Positions 1 to 9,402 of a DNA stretch of 64,000 nucleotides are shown in pieces. How positions within the stretch are numbered: the stretch's first letter is position 1; each line of letters starts with the position of its first letter. The notes beneath the pieces were generated by a model. The model was not told the DNA's origin. It was given only the letters and a program-made list of their open reading frames with translations, and made no database searches. A program made the position numbers and the translations under genes. The stretch spans positions 13,696-77,695 of the forward strand of contig CAYQMH010000003.1 of assembly GCA_964418485.1 (NCBI GenBank), read 5' to 3'. The stretch is from JAFGHJ01 sp964418485. GTDB taxonomy: Bacteria; Hydrothermota; UBA3072.

Positions 1-712
1 CTTTCGCTCTTTTAATCATAATTAAAACGGGCAAAACGATTCCTGGAATAGCGCAAGCTGCGAAAAGTTTACCGAATATTAATGAGTTGAAACATGTCCA
101 CAAAATCAGTATCCATAATGTTAGAACAGCTAAATTACGGGTACGTCTTATGCCGGATACAACCGGGAAAGTACGTAAGTTAGCTTTTCTATCTCCTATG
201 AAATCTTCTCCGTCTTTCAGTATTTCTCTTGGAAGACTAAGGGCAAATATCAATGAAGCGGGCAATATAGCATTTTTTAGAGTGAGAAAGGCTCCTGAAG
301 CCACAGCTCCGACTATAATAGTAAGAGAAAGCAAGAAAGACACAGTAATGTTTCCTATTAGAGGGCGTTTTTTTAAAACGGGTGTGTATATAATGAGCAG
401 GAAAGTAGTTGCCAATCCAAGTTTTAATAAATTTAAGTCAAGAATGGTTAGTAAAATATTGCCTGACGTAAAAAGAGAAATAGAAATTAGTAAAGCTTGT
501 TTTTTCTTCAATTTGCCGGATGGTATAGGCCGTTCGGGTCTATTTATTTCGTCGGTTTCGACGTCGAAATAATCATTAATCAGGTTTCCGGCTATGGTTA
601 TTATTACGACTGACAAAGCGGCAAGATAAACATAAATTCCGATATAAGCAGGGGTAAGGTAACCTCCAAGAATTACGACTCCACCTGCTATTAAGGCGTT
701 AAGAATCCTCAT
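1..712 (-). CDS. UbiA-family membrane prenyltransferase, 3' end cut by window edge
   Basis: Integral-membrane enzyme that would transfer a polyprenyl chain onto a small acceptor in a quinone or ether-lipid pathway. The 237 visible residues show the two Asp-rich Mg-diphosphate motifs of the family, NDYFDVETD (residues 46-54) and KDGEDFIGD (166-174), among at least six hydrophobic segments. The second motif resembles the geranylgeranylglycerol-phosphate prenyltransferase branch, but the acceptor cannot be told from sequence. The ATG at 712 lies just inside a foldback repeat and has no clear Shine-Dalgarno; it follows metG on the same strand. The reading frame is still open at base 1. Confidence 0.88.
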   Translation of the reverse strand, partial: MRILNALIAGGVVILGGYLTPAYIGIYVYLAALSVVIITIAGNLINDYFDVETDEINRPERPIPSGKLKKKQALLISISLFTSGNILLTILDLNLLKLGLATTFLLIIYTPVLKKRPLIGNITVSFLLSLTIIVGAVASGAFLTLKNAILPASLIFALSLPREILKDGEDFIGDRKANLRTFPVVSGIRRTRNLAVLTLWILILWTCFNSLIFGKLFAACAIPGIVLPVLIMIKRAK

Positions 713-719
713 TTTTTTA

Positions 720-815
720 ACCGGTGAGAGCACAGAATTTTTATTTCTTCTTTTCTCTGTGTTCTCTGTGTTTTTTTCTTTTTTAACACAATTATTTCTC
801 TGTGTTCTCTGTGGT
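720..815. repeat. Foldback repeat, copy 1 (ACCACAGAG family)
   Basis: The left arm (720-737) and right arm (798-815, CTCTGTGTTCTCTGTGGT) are imperfect inverted repeats flanking a T-rich centre. The whole unit aligns with 45769-45865 along its full length. It sits between metG and the ubiA-like gene, so it would lie inside the operon transcript if the two are co-transcribed. The family is not named here; it may be a small non-autonomous element or a processing/terminator signal. Confidence 0.75.
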
Positions 816-832
816 TAGTGTTTTTTCAATTG

Positions 833-2827
833 TCAGGAGATTTTTGACCCCGCGGGGACGTTGCTATCGGGAGTAATGATAGAAAGTTTGTCGCCGCTAC
901 TTGCAGCAAGAAGCATACCTTCCGATGTGATTCCGCGTATAGTTGCGGGTTCTAAATTCGTTATAACCACTATTTTCTTATTTAACAACTGTTCCGGAGT
1001 ATATTGTTGTTTAACTCCGGCTATTAGTGTGCGTTTTTCTCCTGTATTAACGGTAAGTTTATAGAGTTTGTCTGCTCCCTCTACATCTTCGACTTTTTCT
1101 ACTATTCCTACTTTCAGGCCCATTTGTGTGAAATCGTCTATTGTAACATGATTCATGTTTAACCTCCTCAATTGTTTTTCTATATCCTCGTCTTCAATTT
1201 TTTTGAAAAGCGGTTCGATTTTTCCGGTTTTGTGGTCGCCTGGCACCTCTATTTCTTTAAGCCTGGACCATTCTTTTTCTTCGAGTTTTAAAAATGAAAA
1301 GATTTTCTCTGTGCTGAAAGGTACGAAAAGTTTTCCTATTGTAGCCAAAACGTGGATTAAGTGAGAACAGAGATAAATCGTAGTAGCCATGCGATCCGGG
1401 TCATTTTTCCTGCTTTCCCAGGGTTTCATTTGATCGTAATATATGTTTCCCGTTGTGCTTATTTTCATCCATAATCTTATAGCTTGCCTGAAGTTAAATT
1501 TTGAAAGAGAGGTATCTAATTTGTCTATAATTGAATTAACTTCCGATAGCATTTCTTTGTCTTCTTCTGATAAATCCTTCGGTTTGGGAATCTTACCTTC
1601 ATTATATTTGTCAATAAATTTTAGCGTTCTATTTACGAAGTTCCCAAAATTATTTATAAGTTCCTGGTTAACTCTTTCCTGAAATTCCTTCCATTTAAAT
1701 TCAGAATCCCTTGTTTCGGGCATTATACTGCATAAATAGTATCTTAAAAAGTCGGGTTCAAAGCTTTCCAGGTATTTATGTAACCAGATAGCCCAATTTC
1801 TGCTTGTGGAGATTCGCTTACCCTCCAAATTTAAATACTCGTTTGCCGGTATTTCATCCGGCAGAGTGAATTTTTTAGTACCCATGATGATCGCAGGCCA
1901 TATTATACCGTGAAACACGATGTTGTCCTTTCCTATAAAGTGGATTAAAGTGGTGTTCGGGTTCTCCCAGTAGTCTTTCCATCTGTCCGGTTGTCCAATT
2001 TTTTCTGCCCATTCAATTGTTGAAGATATGTATCCGAGAGGAGCATCGAACCACACATAAAGGACTTTGTTGTCCGGAGCATCATCCAGAGGAACAGGTA
2101 CACCCCAATTAAGATCTCTTGTGATCGCTCGAGGGCGGAGACCTTCTTTTAGCCAGCCTTTAAGATAGCTTTTTACTGTTTTTCTCCAGTTCTTTTTTTC
2201 TATCCACTTTTCTAATTGACTTTGAAATTTGTCCAGCAGAAGGTACCAGTGTTTGGTTTCCTTCTTTATTGGCTCTCCTCCACATAATTTACACCTGGGA
2301 TTTATTAATTGGTCCGCCTCCAGCCAACTCCCGCAGGAATCGCAGGAATCTCCTCTTGCTTCTTCAAAATCACAGTATGGACAGGTTCCTTCAACGTATC
2401 TATCGGGAAGGAATTTCTTACAGTTTTCACAGTAAAATTCTTTACTTGTTTTTGCTTCTATAAAGCCATTTTCGTATAATTCGAGGAAAATCTTTTGCGA
2501 TAAATCATGATGTATTTTTCTTGAAGTTCCCGAAAAATTGTCAAATTCAACTCCTAAATTTTTTAGAGATTCGTGTATAATTTTATGGTAACGTTTTACA
2601 AGTTCTTCAGGTGAAATTCCTTCTTTTTCTGCAGAGATAGTTATTGGAACTCCGTTTTCATCGGTGCCACAGATGTAAATTACTTCTTTATTTTTTTTTC
2701 GCAAATACCGGGTATAAATGTCCGCAGGAAGATATACCCCAGCGAGGTGCCCAATGTGTATTGGCCCGTTTGCGTAAGGCAGGGCGCCTGTTACTATTAT
2801 TTTTTCTTTTTTATTACTCTGATCCAA
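833..2827 (-). CDS. metG: Methionyl-tRNA synthetase
   Basis: Charges tRNA-Met in the cytoplasm. The N-terminus has the class I signature PIHIGHLAG. A zinc-binding insertion carries four CxxC pairs (CENC, CPYC, CDSC, CKLC; about residues 133-183), and the KMSKS-equivalent reads KRISTS, a form common in archaeal-type MetRS. About residues 565-664 form an EMAP-like tRNA-binding domain (KVGIVEKVEDVEGADKLYKL). At 664 residues it has normal length for the fused form. The first 31 bases overlap the end of the ricT-like gene, so translation is probably coupled. Confidence 0.97.
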   Translation of the reverse strand: MDQSNKKEKIIVTGALPYANGPIHIGHLAGVYLPADIYTRYLRKKNKEVIYICGTDENGVPITISAEKEGISPEELVKRYHKIIHESLKNLGVEFDNFSGTSRKIHHDLSQKIFLELYENGFIEAKTSKEFYCENCKKFLPDRYVEGTCPYCDFEEARGDSCDSCGSWLEADQLINPRCKLCGGEPIKKETKHWYLLLDKFQSQLEKWIEKKNWRKTVKSYLKGWLKEGLRPRAITRDLNWGVPVPLDDAPDNKVLYVWFDAPLGYISSTIEWAEKIGQPDRWKDYWENPNTTLIHFIGKDNIVFHGIIWPAIIMGTKKFTLPDEIPANEYLNLEGKRISTSRNWAIWLHKYLESFEPDFLRYYLCSIMPETRDSEFKWKEFQERVNQELINNFGNFVNRTLKFIDKYNEGKIPKPKDLSEEDKEMLSEVNSIIDKLDTSLSKFNFRQAIRLWMKISTTGNIYYDQMKPWESRKNDPDRMATTIYLCSHLIHVLATIGKLFVPFSTEKIFSFLKLEEKEWSRLKEIEVPGDHKTGKIEPLFKKIEDEDIEKQLRRLNMNHVTIDDFTQMGLKVGIVEKVEDVEGADKLYKLTVNTGEKRTLIAGVKQQYTPEQLLNKKIVVITNLEPATIRGITSEGMLLAASSGDKLSIITPDSNVPAGSKIS

Positions 2828-3600
2828 GTGTCACCTTTTCTTTTGATTTCTTCAATGGAAATTTCTTCCTGGGTTTCGTCCGGATTTGAAACGGTTACAA
2901 TACCTGTTAACATATTTCTATGAAGAACCGTGCTGTTTCCTTTCTCGGTTTTTATTATGTTTTCTCTTTCGGGGAATTCCCGGGCAACTGTATCGTAAAA
3001 ATCTTGTTCAAATTGCAAGCAACATAGTAGCCTTCCACATAGACCGGAAATTTTTGAAGGGCTTATATATATATCCTGATTTCTTGCGGTTTCAAGCTTT
3101 ACTCTTGGCTTTTCCGAGAGGTAAATATTACAGCAAAGCGTATTTCCGCACAATCCTAATCCTCCGGTAAATCCGGCATAATCCCGGACTCCGATATGTC
3201 TCAGTTCTATTATACAATTAAACTGTTTCTTTAAATCCTTTACAAGAGCTCTGAAGTCTATTCTTTTATCGGCGAGGAAGTAAAATTTATACCTTTTTCC
3301 ATTCCATTCTTTATCTACCCCGACTACTTTCATGGCAAGCCTATGATGTTTTATCCTTTTTTTACAGAATTCCAGGGCTTTTTCTTCATCTTTTAGGATT
3401 TCTTCTAATTTCTCTTTTTCGCTATCGTAAATGATATGTAATACTTTACCTTCAGGTTGCAATTTAGAGTGAATTTGATTTCCTGCTGTGCCCACGAATC
3501 GTTCATTTTTTATTTCGCAGAGTATATACTCTCCGTTCTTGAGTGTAAACTCAGATTCCATAGGATATTTTATACCGTGAAATTTTACAGAGTACAACAT
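2797..3600 (-). CDS. ricT: PSP1-domain protein, RicT/YaaT-like
   Basis: Member of the PSP1 family. In Bacillus, RicT works with RicA and RicF as a Fe-S complex that modulates RNase Y processing. This protein has the conserved Cys cluster of that family (GLGLCGNTLCC about residues 150-160 and GLCGRLLCCLQFE about 188-200), consistent with Fe-S binding. It is 267 residues long. It abuts holB upstream (stop and start overlap at 3600) and overlaps metG, the same holB-ricT-metG proximity seen in Firmicutes, which supports the family call. Function outside Bacillus is inference. Confidence 0.88.
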   Translation of the reverse strand: MLYSVKFHGIKYPMESEFTLKNGEYILCEIKNERFVGTAGNQIHSKLQPEGKVLHIIYDSEKEKLEEILKDEEKALEFCKKRIKHHRLAMKVVGVDKEWNGKRYKFYFLADKRIDFRALVKDLKKQFNCIIELRHIGVRDYAGFTGGLGLCGNTLCCNIYLSEKPRVKLETARNQDIYISPSKISGLCGRLLCCLQFEQDFYDTVAREFPERENIIKTEKGNSTVLHRNMLTGIVTVSNPDETQEEISIEEIKRKGDTWIRVIKKKK

Positions 3601-4487
3601 CAGATCTTTAACAGAAGGTAAAATATTATTTTTTCCGTACCTATATTTGAGTAGTAGTACCTGTAAGCATTTTTCAAGGGTTCAAAAGTATTCCATGCTT
3701 TACTAAATGTAATTTCTTTGTTTTTATATTTATCTTCAATTTTTTTCTGTAAATACTGTAAAATAAATTCTATTTTCCATTCTTTTTTTATTTCTTCGGA
3801 CCAGTTTTTTAGGCGTGACTTAGCTGGCAGATAAAAAAACATTTTCTCTATACTTTCTTCAAATTCTTTTTGGGAATTTAAAAATAGAGTTTCTTCTATT
3901 CCTCTTCCGAAACGACTGATAGTTTCACTTTTCAAGATTTCTTTCTGCAGGGGTATGGGTAGAGGGCCAAATCTTACATTCTGGCTTCTGGATATGATTG
4001 TTTCAGGTAAACGGTGTTTTTTTGATGTTATAAGGATAAATATTACGTTTGAAGGTGGTTCTTCAAGAATTTTCAAAAAAGCATTAAACCCTTCTTTTGT
4101 TGTTTTGTCGGCATGGGCTATTATTACGACTTTCCATTTATTCTCCATGGGAGTAATATATGAATAATCCTGTAATTTTCGAACAGTATCGATAGAAATG
4201 TGCGCGTTTATTTCTCTAAGTTTGAAGTATTCTTTATTCCTTCTCATCTTCATTATTTCCTTATTTTCATATTCTTTGAATTCCGGAAAGATAATTGCGA
4301 GATCCGGATGAGTACCTTTAAAAGTTCTATTTCTATCTTTGAGTATTTCTGCGGCAAAATGTAATGCCATGGATAGCTTGCCGACCCCGGGTGGGCCGTA
4401 GAACAAAAATGTGGAAGGAAACTTTCCTGTTTTCAAAATCGTGGATAAGATTTTCTTTGGAATCGTTTGTCCTTTTATTTCTTCCAT
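3600..4487 (-). CDS. holB: DNA polymerase III delta' subunit-like clamp-loader ATPase
   Basis: AAA+ protein of the clamp loader. The Walker A region reads GPPGVGKLSMALHF (about residues 31-44) and the sensor-like segment KILEEPPSNVIFILITS (about 139-155) is typical of HolB/DnaX. The P-loop lacks the usual Thr after Lys only by position (GKLS), as is frequent in delta' subunits, which need not hydrolyse ATP. The 295 residues fit the family. It lies 4 bases downstream of the EnvC-like gene and touches ricT. Confidence 0.9.
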   Translation of the reverse strand: MEEIKGQTIPKKILSTILKTGKFPSTFLFYGPPGVGKLSMALHFAAEILKDRNRTFKGTHPDLAIIFPEFKEYENKEIMKMRRNKEYFKLREINAHISIDTVRKLQDYSYITPMENKWKVVIIAHADKTTKEGFNAFLKILEEPPSNVIFILITSKKHRLPETIISRSQNVRFGPLPIPLQKEILKSETISRFGRGIEETLFLNSQKEFEESIEKMFFYLPAKSRLKNWSEEIKKEWKIEFILQYLQKKIEDKYKNKEITFSKAWNTFEPLKNAYRYYYSNIGTEKIIFYLLLKI

Positions 4488-4491
4488 ATAT

Positions 4492-5595
4492 TTATAGTTT
4501 TATATAATTAAAAGGATTAACCGCTTTGCCGTTTTTTCTTATTTCAAAGTGAAGAGTGGGGTTTTTTACCGAACCGGTTTGCCCTACTTTACCGATAATA
4601 TCTCCCGCTTCGACCTCTGTTCCATTTTCTACTGTAGCGGAAGCAAGATGGCTATAGAGGGTTATCAATCCATCTCCGTGTTGTATTAGGATCATTTTAC
4701 CATAACCAAGAAAATTATCACTATATACAACTTTTCCCGGTGCTACTGCTTCTACATCTGTTCCCCAGGGGACTTCGATATCTATTCCTCTGTTGATAGT
4801 TTCTGTTCCGTACTTTTCTTCTCTTCTCTTTCCAAAATATGCGGTTACCATTCCATTTACCGGTAATTTTACTATTTTTTCGGTAAAGTATCTGCTGGCC
4901 GGGGTTTCCCCTTGTCTGGAAAGACTTCTGATTAATTTTTCCAGATCTTCCATCGCTTTTTCCATTTCTTTGGACATCGCTACAGCTTTTTTGCTTTCTC
5001 CCTCAATTTCATTTAAATACTCATTTTTTTCTTTTTTTGTCTTTGCTAAAGCAATTTCTTGATCTTTAACCTCGTATAATATTTCGTCCAGAATGGCTGC
5101 TTTTTTTTCGATTCTTTCACTTTGCGATTTAAGGCGATCTTCTAACCTCTCAATTTCATCAAGAACTCTTTTATCCTGGTCTGCAATTATAGTAAGAAAT
5201 TTTACTCTCTTTAATGCATCAGAAAACGAATAAGACAGTAATATTACTTCTATAGGGTGCAGAGGTCCGTGTATATATATATCTTTAATTCTATTGCCTA
5301 ATATTTCTCTCTTTTCTTGAAGTCTATAATGTATTTCATTCATAAGAAGTTCGATATTCTTTTTTTCTTCATTTGTTATTTGTTTTTTTCTTTTGAGGAC
5401 ATTAATGAGTTCTGTATTTAAGCTTATTTCTTTATCGAGTTCCTGTATGTTTTTTAAAATGTCGGTTTTTTCAAATTTCAACTCAGCTATTTTTTCTTTT
5501 TGTTCTTTTAATTGAGCCCTTAGAATTCGGAGTCTTTCTTCCGGAGATTGTACCTCGGCAGAAAGAAGGGTGATTAATAGGAAAAAGTAAAACAT
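4492..5595 (-). CDS. EnvC-like coiled-coil M23/LytM protein, probably non-catalytic
   Basis: Exported protein with a signal peptide (MFYFFLLITLLSAEVQS), a coiled coil of about 200 residues and a C-terminal LytM domain. Active LytM peptidases bind zinc through HxxxD and HxH. Here the first reads NRGID and the second TLHFE, so two of the three ligands are replaced, as in EnvC, which activates division amidases rather than cutting peptidoglycan. The start chosen at 5595 places the signal peptide at the N-terminus; the frame is open to 5691. It lies between era and holB. An amidase-activator role is inferred. Confidence 0.85.
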   Translation of the reverse strand: MFYFFLLITLLSAEVQSPEERLRILRAQLKEQKEKIAELKFEKTDILKNIQELDKEISLNTELINVLKRKKQITNEEKKNIELLMNEIHYRLQEKREILGNRIKDIYIHGPLHPIEVILLSYSFSDALKRVKFLTIIADQDKRVLDEIERLEDRLKSQSERIEKKAAILDEILYEVKDQEIALAKTKKEKNEYLNEIEGESKKAVAMSKEMEKAMEDLEKLIRSLSRQGETPASRYFTEKIVKLPVNGMVTAYFGKRREEKYGTETINRGIDIEVPWGTDVEAVAPGKVVYSDNFLGYGKMILIQHGDGLITLYSHLASATVENGTEVEAGDIIGKVGQTGSVKNPTLHFEIRKNGKAVNPFNYIKL

Positions 5596-5726
5596 TAGTT
5601 TATCCCAGTAGTTTATTATTGGTTTTGAGTGAGTCTTCCGGTATTTTGTTGTTTTCTTTAAAGAACAATAATATTCTTTTTTTAAATGCAAAGAAGACGC
5701 CGATAAGAGTGATTATAAAATTCTTC

Positions 5727-6575
5727 CTATTCATAATAGCCTAACCTTTTTACTTCGTTCTTTTCTTTTCGCCAGTTTTTCTTAACCGCTACCCAGGTTT
5801 TCATGTATACCGGTCTTCCCAGAAATTCTTCGATGCTCTTACGTGCTTCGCTTACAACTTTCTTTAGTTTCTGTCCGCCCTTTCCTATTATAATACCTTT
5901 TTGAGATTCCCTTTCAACGAAAATTTTCAAATCTATCTTGTTGTCTTCCATATTTTCTACTTTAACAGCTACAGAATATGGTATTTCCTGTGAATATTCC
6001 TCAAGAACCTTTTCTCTTACGAATTCTTCGATAAAAAAGCGCTCGGGTCGGTCAGATAAGTAGTCTTCAGGATATAGCGGTTCCCCTTCGGGTAAGTACT
6101 CCAAAAGAGAAGGTATTATTCTATCGATGTTATCACCTCTTAAGGCAGAAACGGTAAAAATCCGGGTGAAATATTGCGAGTCTGTATCTCTCATCATCTT
6201 ATCTAGATCTTTCTCGGAAATTAAATCTATCTTATTTATAATCATAAAAGCAGGTTTATCCGACCTTGAAGGTAAATCTGTTATTCTGGAATTTTCCCTG
6301 TTGTCCATCATAAGCATTATAACATCGGAATCATTTATTGCTGTTTCAATCTGCTGTTGCATCGCTTTTTCCATTTCATTTCCCGGTTCGAATTGTCCGG
6401 GAGTATCTATAAAAATTATTTGATTGTTTTCTTCGGTCCAAATCCCCAAAATTCTGTTTCTTGTAGTTTGAGGTTTTGGGTTAACGATAGAAATTTTGCT
6501 ACCTATAAGTCGGTTTAACAAAGTAGATTTACCTACATTGGGTTTTCCAATTATTGAAACATATCCTGCTTTCAT
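5727..6575 (-). CDS. era: GTPase Era
   Basis: Ribosome-assembly GTPase that binds the 3' end of 16S rRNA. It shows G1 GKPNVGKS (residues 10-17), G2 in the KPQTTRNRILGI region, G3 DTPGQ, G4 NKID, and a C-terminal KH domain with GIIIGKGGQKLKK. The 282 residues are slightly short but complete. No Shine-Dalgarno is present: the -10 box of a good promoter ends 8 bases before the ATG, so the message may be leaderless. It heads the minus-strand operon that runs to the left edge. Confidence 0.96.
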   Translation of the reverse strand: MKAGYVSIIGKPNVGKSTLLNRLIGSKISIVNPKPQTTRNRILGIWTEENNQIIFIDTPGQFEPGNEMEKAMQQQIETAINDSDVIMLMMDNRENSRITDLPSRSDKPAFMIINKIDLISEKDLDKMMRDTDSQYFTRIFTVSALRGDNIDRIIPSLLEYLPEGEPLYPEDYLSDRPERFFIEEFVREKVLEEYSQEIPYSVAVKVENMEDNKIDLKIFVERESQKGIIIGKGGQKLKKVVSEARKSIEEFLGRPVYMKTWVAVKKNWRKEKNEVKRLGYYE

Positions 6576-6582
6576 ATACGCA

Positions 6583-6610
6583 AATATATCCCTATCACTT
6601 ATAAAGTCAA
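6583..6610 (-). promoter_or_regulatory. Promoter of era operon
   Basis: Read on the minus strand: TTGACT (6610-6605), 16-base spacer, TATATT (6588-6583). The predicted start of transcription falls at or within a base or two of the era ATG at 6575. Confidence 0.7.
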
Positions 6611-6689
6611 GGGAAAGCGAATATCGGTCTAATATGCGTCTTGGAAGGAGATAAAGTACTAAATTGTAATTGTACCTGATCGCCTCAAA

Positions 6690-6840
6690 ACATCTTGAAT
6701 TTAAAAATCAAATATCAAAATGTAAAATTACAAATCAAAATTAATAAAAAAACAAAGAAAAAACAAATCGCACGAATAGCACAAATTGTTTCCTATTTAG
6801 CCATTCAACAATTCAACCATTTAACTGATTCGAAGAATCT
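6690..6840. repeat. Intergenic formulaic repeats between era and the Ig-like gene
   Basis: The gap holds no gene. It contains three low-complexity phrases in a row: an A-rich phrase (AAATCAAATATCAAAATG, 6703-6722), then CACGAATAGCACAAAT (6771-6786), then CATTCAACAATTCAACCAT (about 6802-6820). The last two recur in the same order at 11600-11690. A small hairpin GATTC-GAA-GAATC lies at about 6827-6839, directly after the stop of the gene ending at 6842. Confidence 0.6.
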
Positions 6841-6841
6841 A

Positions 6842-8428
6842 CTATTGTGCTTTTATAACCGTTATATTCTTCGATGTCCAGGCTACAATTTCTCTTCCTC
6901 TGTACAAAAATGCAAATACTTTTACATTTCTTTGCTCTATTCCTTCGGGAAGTTTATTTGCCTGGAATTCACGGTCTAGAATTACTCTGCCGGCATCTAC
7001 GGGAACAACCTTCCATGCTACTCTGTAATCGACGGGTTTCTTATTTAATGTTATAGGTATTTTGAATCCCTCTATCACTTGTTGCGAAGGGAAAACAAAT
7101 TCAATAAATCCCTTAGGTTGTTTGCTCTCTGCGGGCGAGGGCCCATCCCCCCACGTATAATATGTACTTGTGTCTACTCTCGAGGACTGGTCTTCACCTA
7201 TAACTACGAACGCTCTTGCAGGTCTAATATTTAAGTCTGATTGAGGTTCAGCCATTAGGATTCCTGCCCCGGGTCTTCCGGGAATAAAAACACCATTATT
7301 ATTAACAGAACCGAGGTCTTCGGGTATTACTCTCCATTTCAAATCTATCCTCTGTTCACCTAGGACCCTGAACGGAAATTCCTTGCCGATATCACTTATG
7401 GTAAAGTGTTTGAAAGAAGGTGTTATTTCCAAAGGTTTTATTGCCTCTGAGGTTATATAGACACTTGCGGAAACGACTCCTTTACCAAATCTTTGCGGGA
7501 GGACAGCAATTACTCTGCCTTTCGTTGGAATCTTGCCAGCGATAAAAGTACCGTTTTTTCTGATTTGCCCGCACCTCTCAGGTATAACCTTCCAATTAAC
7601 TGGAATATTCGCATTGCCGAAACCTTCTGCATATACTTTAAAATGTACTGTTTCTCCTGTTTTAAGGGTTACGGATTCCGGAATTATACGCAAGCCCACT
7701 TCTCCGCTTACTACCACAATAGCCCGGTCTTCGTCGGCGTCTTTTTCGGCTACAATAACAGCTTTTCCCGGGATTTTAGCTGTAAATATGCCGCTTGCGT
7801 TTATCTCTCCTATATTTTCATCTTCAACTCTCCAGGAGACTTTCTCGTTCCTTTTTATCTGGAATTGTACTTTCTCTCCCGTTTTTACTCTTTTGAACCG
7901 AGGGGTAATTTGAATATCATTTATTACGCCACTTACTCTGACTAGAGCTGTTTTTATTTCTCCGTCGTTAAGCAAAGCAATCACCCTGCCTCTACCACTA
8001 TTTTTAGCTGTAAAAACTCCGTCTCGGATAGTTCCAATTCTGGCGGGTATACATTTCCATTCTTTAGCCGTTCCCCCGGTTACTGTAAATTTGATTTGTT
8101 CTCCTTCTTTTAGAATCGCAACCGGCGGAAGTATTTTTGCGCTTTCCCTGCCGCCTATCTTGATATAGGCAAAACCGGTTGCATGTTTGCTCTCTTTCAT
8201 AATGCTACATCTAAGAACACCCCTTCCCTCTTCACTCGCTATAAAAGTGTTTCCCTGTACTCGCCCAAGAGAGCCAGGTATAACGTTAAACGACAAATCC
8301 CCTTCGAGTATTCTACCCTCTCTGTCTAATACCCTTACAGTAAAGGAAATTCTTTCGCCTACTTTACCCTCAAGAGGATTCGGTGATATATGCAGTTCCA
8401 ACGATAATAATAAAAGGACTAACATCAT
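6842..8428 (-). CDS. Secreted protein of tandem Ig-like (BIG_2-type) domains
   Basis: Starts with a short hydrophobic signal (MMLVLLLLSLELHISPNP). It then consists of about six repeats of about 80 residues, each with the pattern 'gExvxFxvxxxxxxxWkvxPxxxGxIxxxGxFxAxxxGxGxVxA'. Such bacterial Ig-like modules are usually structural, in cell-surface or periplasmic proteins; no catalytic domain is visible in 528 residues. It is the last gene of the ECF sigma operon, and its start codon overlaps the anti-sigma stop (ATGA). It may be a regulon effector or a surface component made with the outer-membrane protein at the head of the operon. Function is unknown. Confidence 0.8.
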   Translation of the reverse strand: MMLVLLLLSLELHISPNPLEGKVGERISFTVRVLDREGRILEGDLSFNVIPGSLGRVQGNTFIASEEGRGVLRCSIMKESKHATGFAYIKIGGRESAKILPPVAILKEGEQIKFTVTGGTAKEWKCIPARIGTIRDGVFTAKNSGRGRVIALLNDGEIKTALVRVSGVINDIQITPRFKRVKTGEKVQFQIKRNEKVSWRVEDENIGEINASGIFTAKIPGKAVIVAEKDADEDRAIVVVSGEVGLRIIPESVTLKTGETVHFKVYAEGFGNANIPVNWKVIPERCGQIRKNGTFIAGKIPTKGRVIAVLPQRFGKGVVSASVYITSEAIKPLEITPSFKHFTISDIGKEFPFRVLGEQRIDLKWRVIPEDLGSVNNNGVFIPGRPGAGILMAEPQSDLNIRPARAFVVIGEDQSSRVDTSTYYTWGDGPSPAESKQPKGFIEFVFPSQQVIEGFKIPITLNKKPVDYRVAWKVVPVDAGRVILDREFQANKLPEGIEQRNVKVFAFLYRGREIVAWTSKNITVIKAQ

Positions 8429-9402
8429 CCCTCCTTATAAAAAGTGATATTTTTTTCTTCTTTTGTTTTTACGGAAAGGTAGTGTAAACCTTCTTCCAAT
8501 GGTGGGATGGAATCACTTCCTATAAATATGACATTCGAGTCTTTCTCTTTTATATAATTTGTTATTTGTTCTCCATCAAGACTGATTTCAATTGCTTCTT
8601 CAGGATCTTTCAATATAAGGACGATTTCAAAGTTTTTCCCTACAACTGACCCTTCTTCAGGAAACACAAACCGGGTTTCTTCAAAATTTTCCTCAGATAT
8701 AATTTGACCCGAAAAATCACTTTCGGTGGTCCCAAAAGATACTGCTTCTGTTTCCGAAGCGGGTTCTAAAGAACGAATTTCTTTGCTTTGACTGAAATCC
8801 ATTTTGATACTTCTAGGAGGTGCAGTTGCTTTCAAAGGGGCCTTTTTTGTTTCCCCTACTACTGCAAGCTCTTTCTCTTTTTCCGGCAAAGGAGCTCGCG
8901 GGGCCTTTGCCGTTTTCGCGCCTGATTCCGAATGAGGTTTTTCGTCTCTTATTTCTTCTACTTCCATTTTAGCCAAAGAAGCTTCAGTGCTCTCTCCAAT
9001 TTTCTCTTCTTTCAAATCTCCTTTCGTAAGGATTTCTTGAGGTTTTTTTGTCGTTAATATTCGATTGCCATCTTCTATGTTGAGTAAAACCGTAGTAATG
9101 ACCATTAAAACTGCCGCAGCACTTACTGTCAGATATCTCCATCTGATTTTGGATGAACTAATTATTACCGGAACTTCTTTCTGGGTAGTGTTTTTTAATA
9201 TATTGTCAATTAAATAATCGGGACATTGAATTTCTTCCCTTCCGATGCGAAGTTTTTGCAAAAGTTCTTCTCTGCTTTTGAGTTTTTCTCTGCAAGTTTC
9301 GCAGAATTTTAGATGATTTTCTAAGCCCTTTCGTTCCTCACCGCTTAGAGTGTTGTCCAGGTAACCTTGAATTAATTCCTCAAATCTTTTATGATTTTTC
9401 AT
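8425..9402 (-). CDS. Membrane anti-sigma factor with zf-HC2 zinc finger
   Basis: The N-terminal 45 residues carry the anti-sigma zinc-finger pattern HLKFCETC (HxxxCxxC). One membrane span follows at about residues 90-106 (LTVSAAAVLMVITTVLL). The region outside the membrane is Lys/Glu/Pro-rich, ending in a small folded part (about residues 235-325). The gene overlaps the ECF sigma gene by 4 bases, the usual sigma/anti-sigma pairing, so it probably holds that sigma factor inactive until a signal is sensed outside the inner membrane. The signal is not evident. Confidence 0.88.
   Translation of the reverse strand: MKNHKRFEELIQGYLDNTLSGEERKGLENHLKFCETCREKLKSREELLQKLRIGREEIQCPDYLIDNILKNTTQKEVPVIISSSKIRWRYLTVSAAAVLMVITTVLLNIEDGNRILTTKKPQEILTKGDLKEEKIGESTEASLAKMEVEEIRDEKPHSESGAKTAKAPRAPLPEKEKELAVVGETKKAPLKATAPPRSIKMDFSQSKEIRSLEPASETEAVSFGTTESDFSGQIISEENFEETRFVFPEEGSVVGKNFEIVLILKDPEEAIEISLDGEQITNYIKEKDSNVIFIGSDSIPPLEEGLHYLSVKTKEEKNITFYKEG

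Noticed and set aside
87..572. 161-codon plus-strand frame at the left edge
   Set aside because: It is antisense to the UbiA-like gene, whose minus-strand translation has clear family motifs.
7493..7945. 150-codon plus-strand frame
   Set aside because: Antisense to the Ig-repeat gene; no RBS and aromatic-rich composition typical of a shadow.
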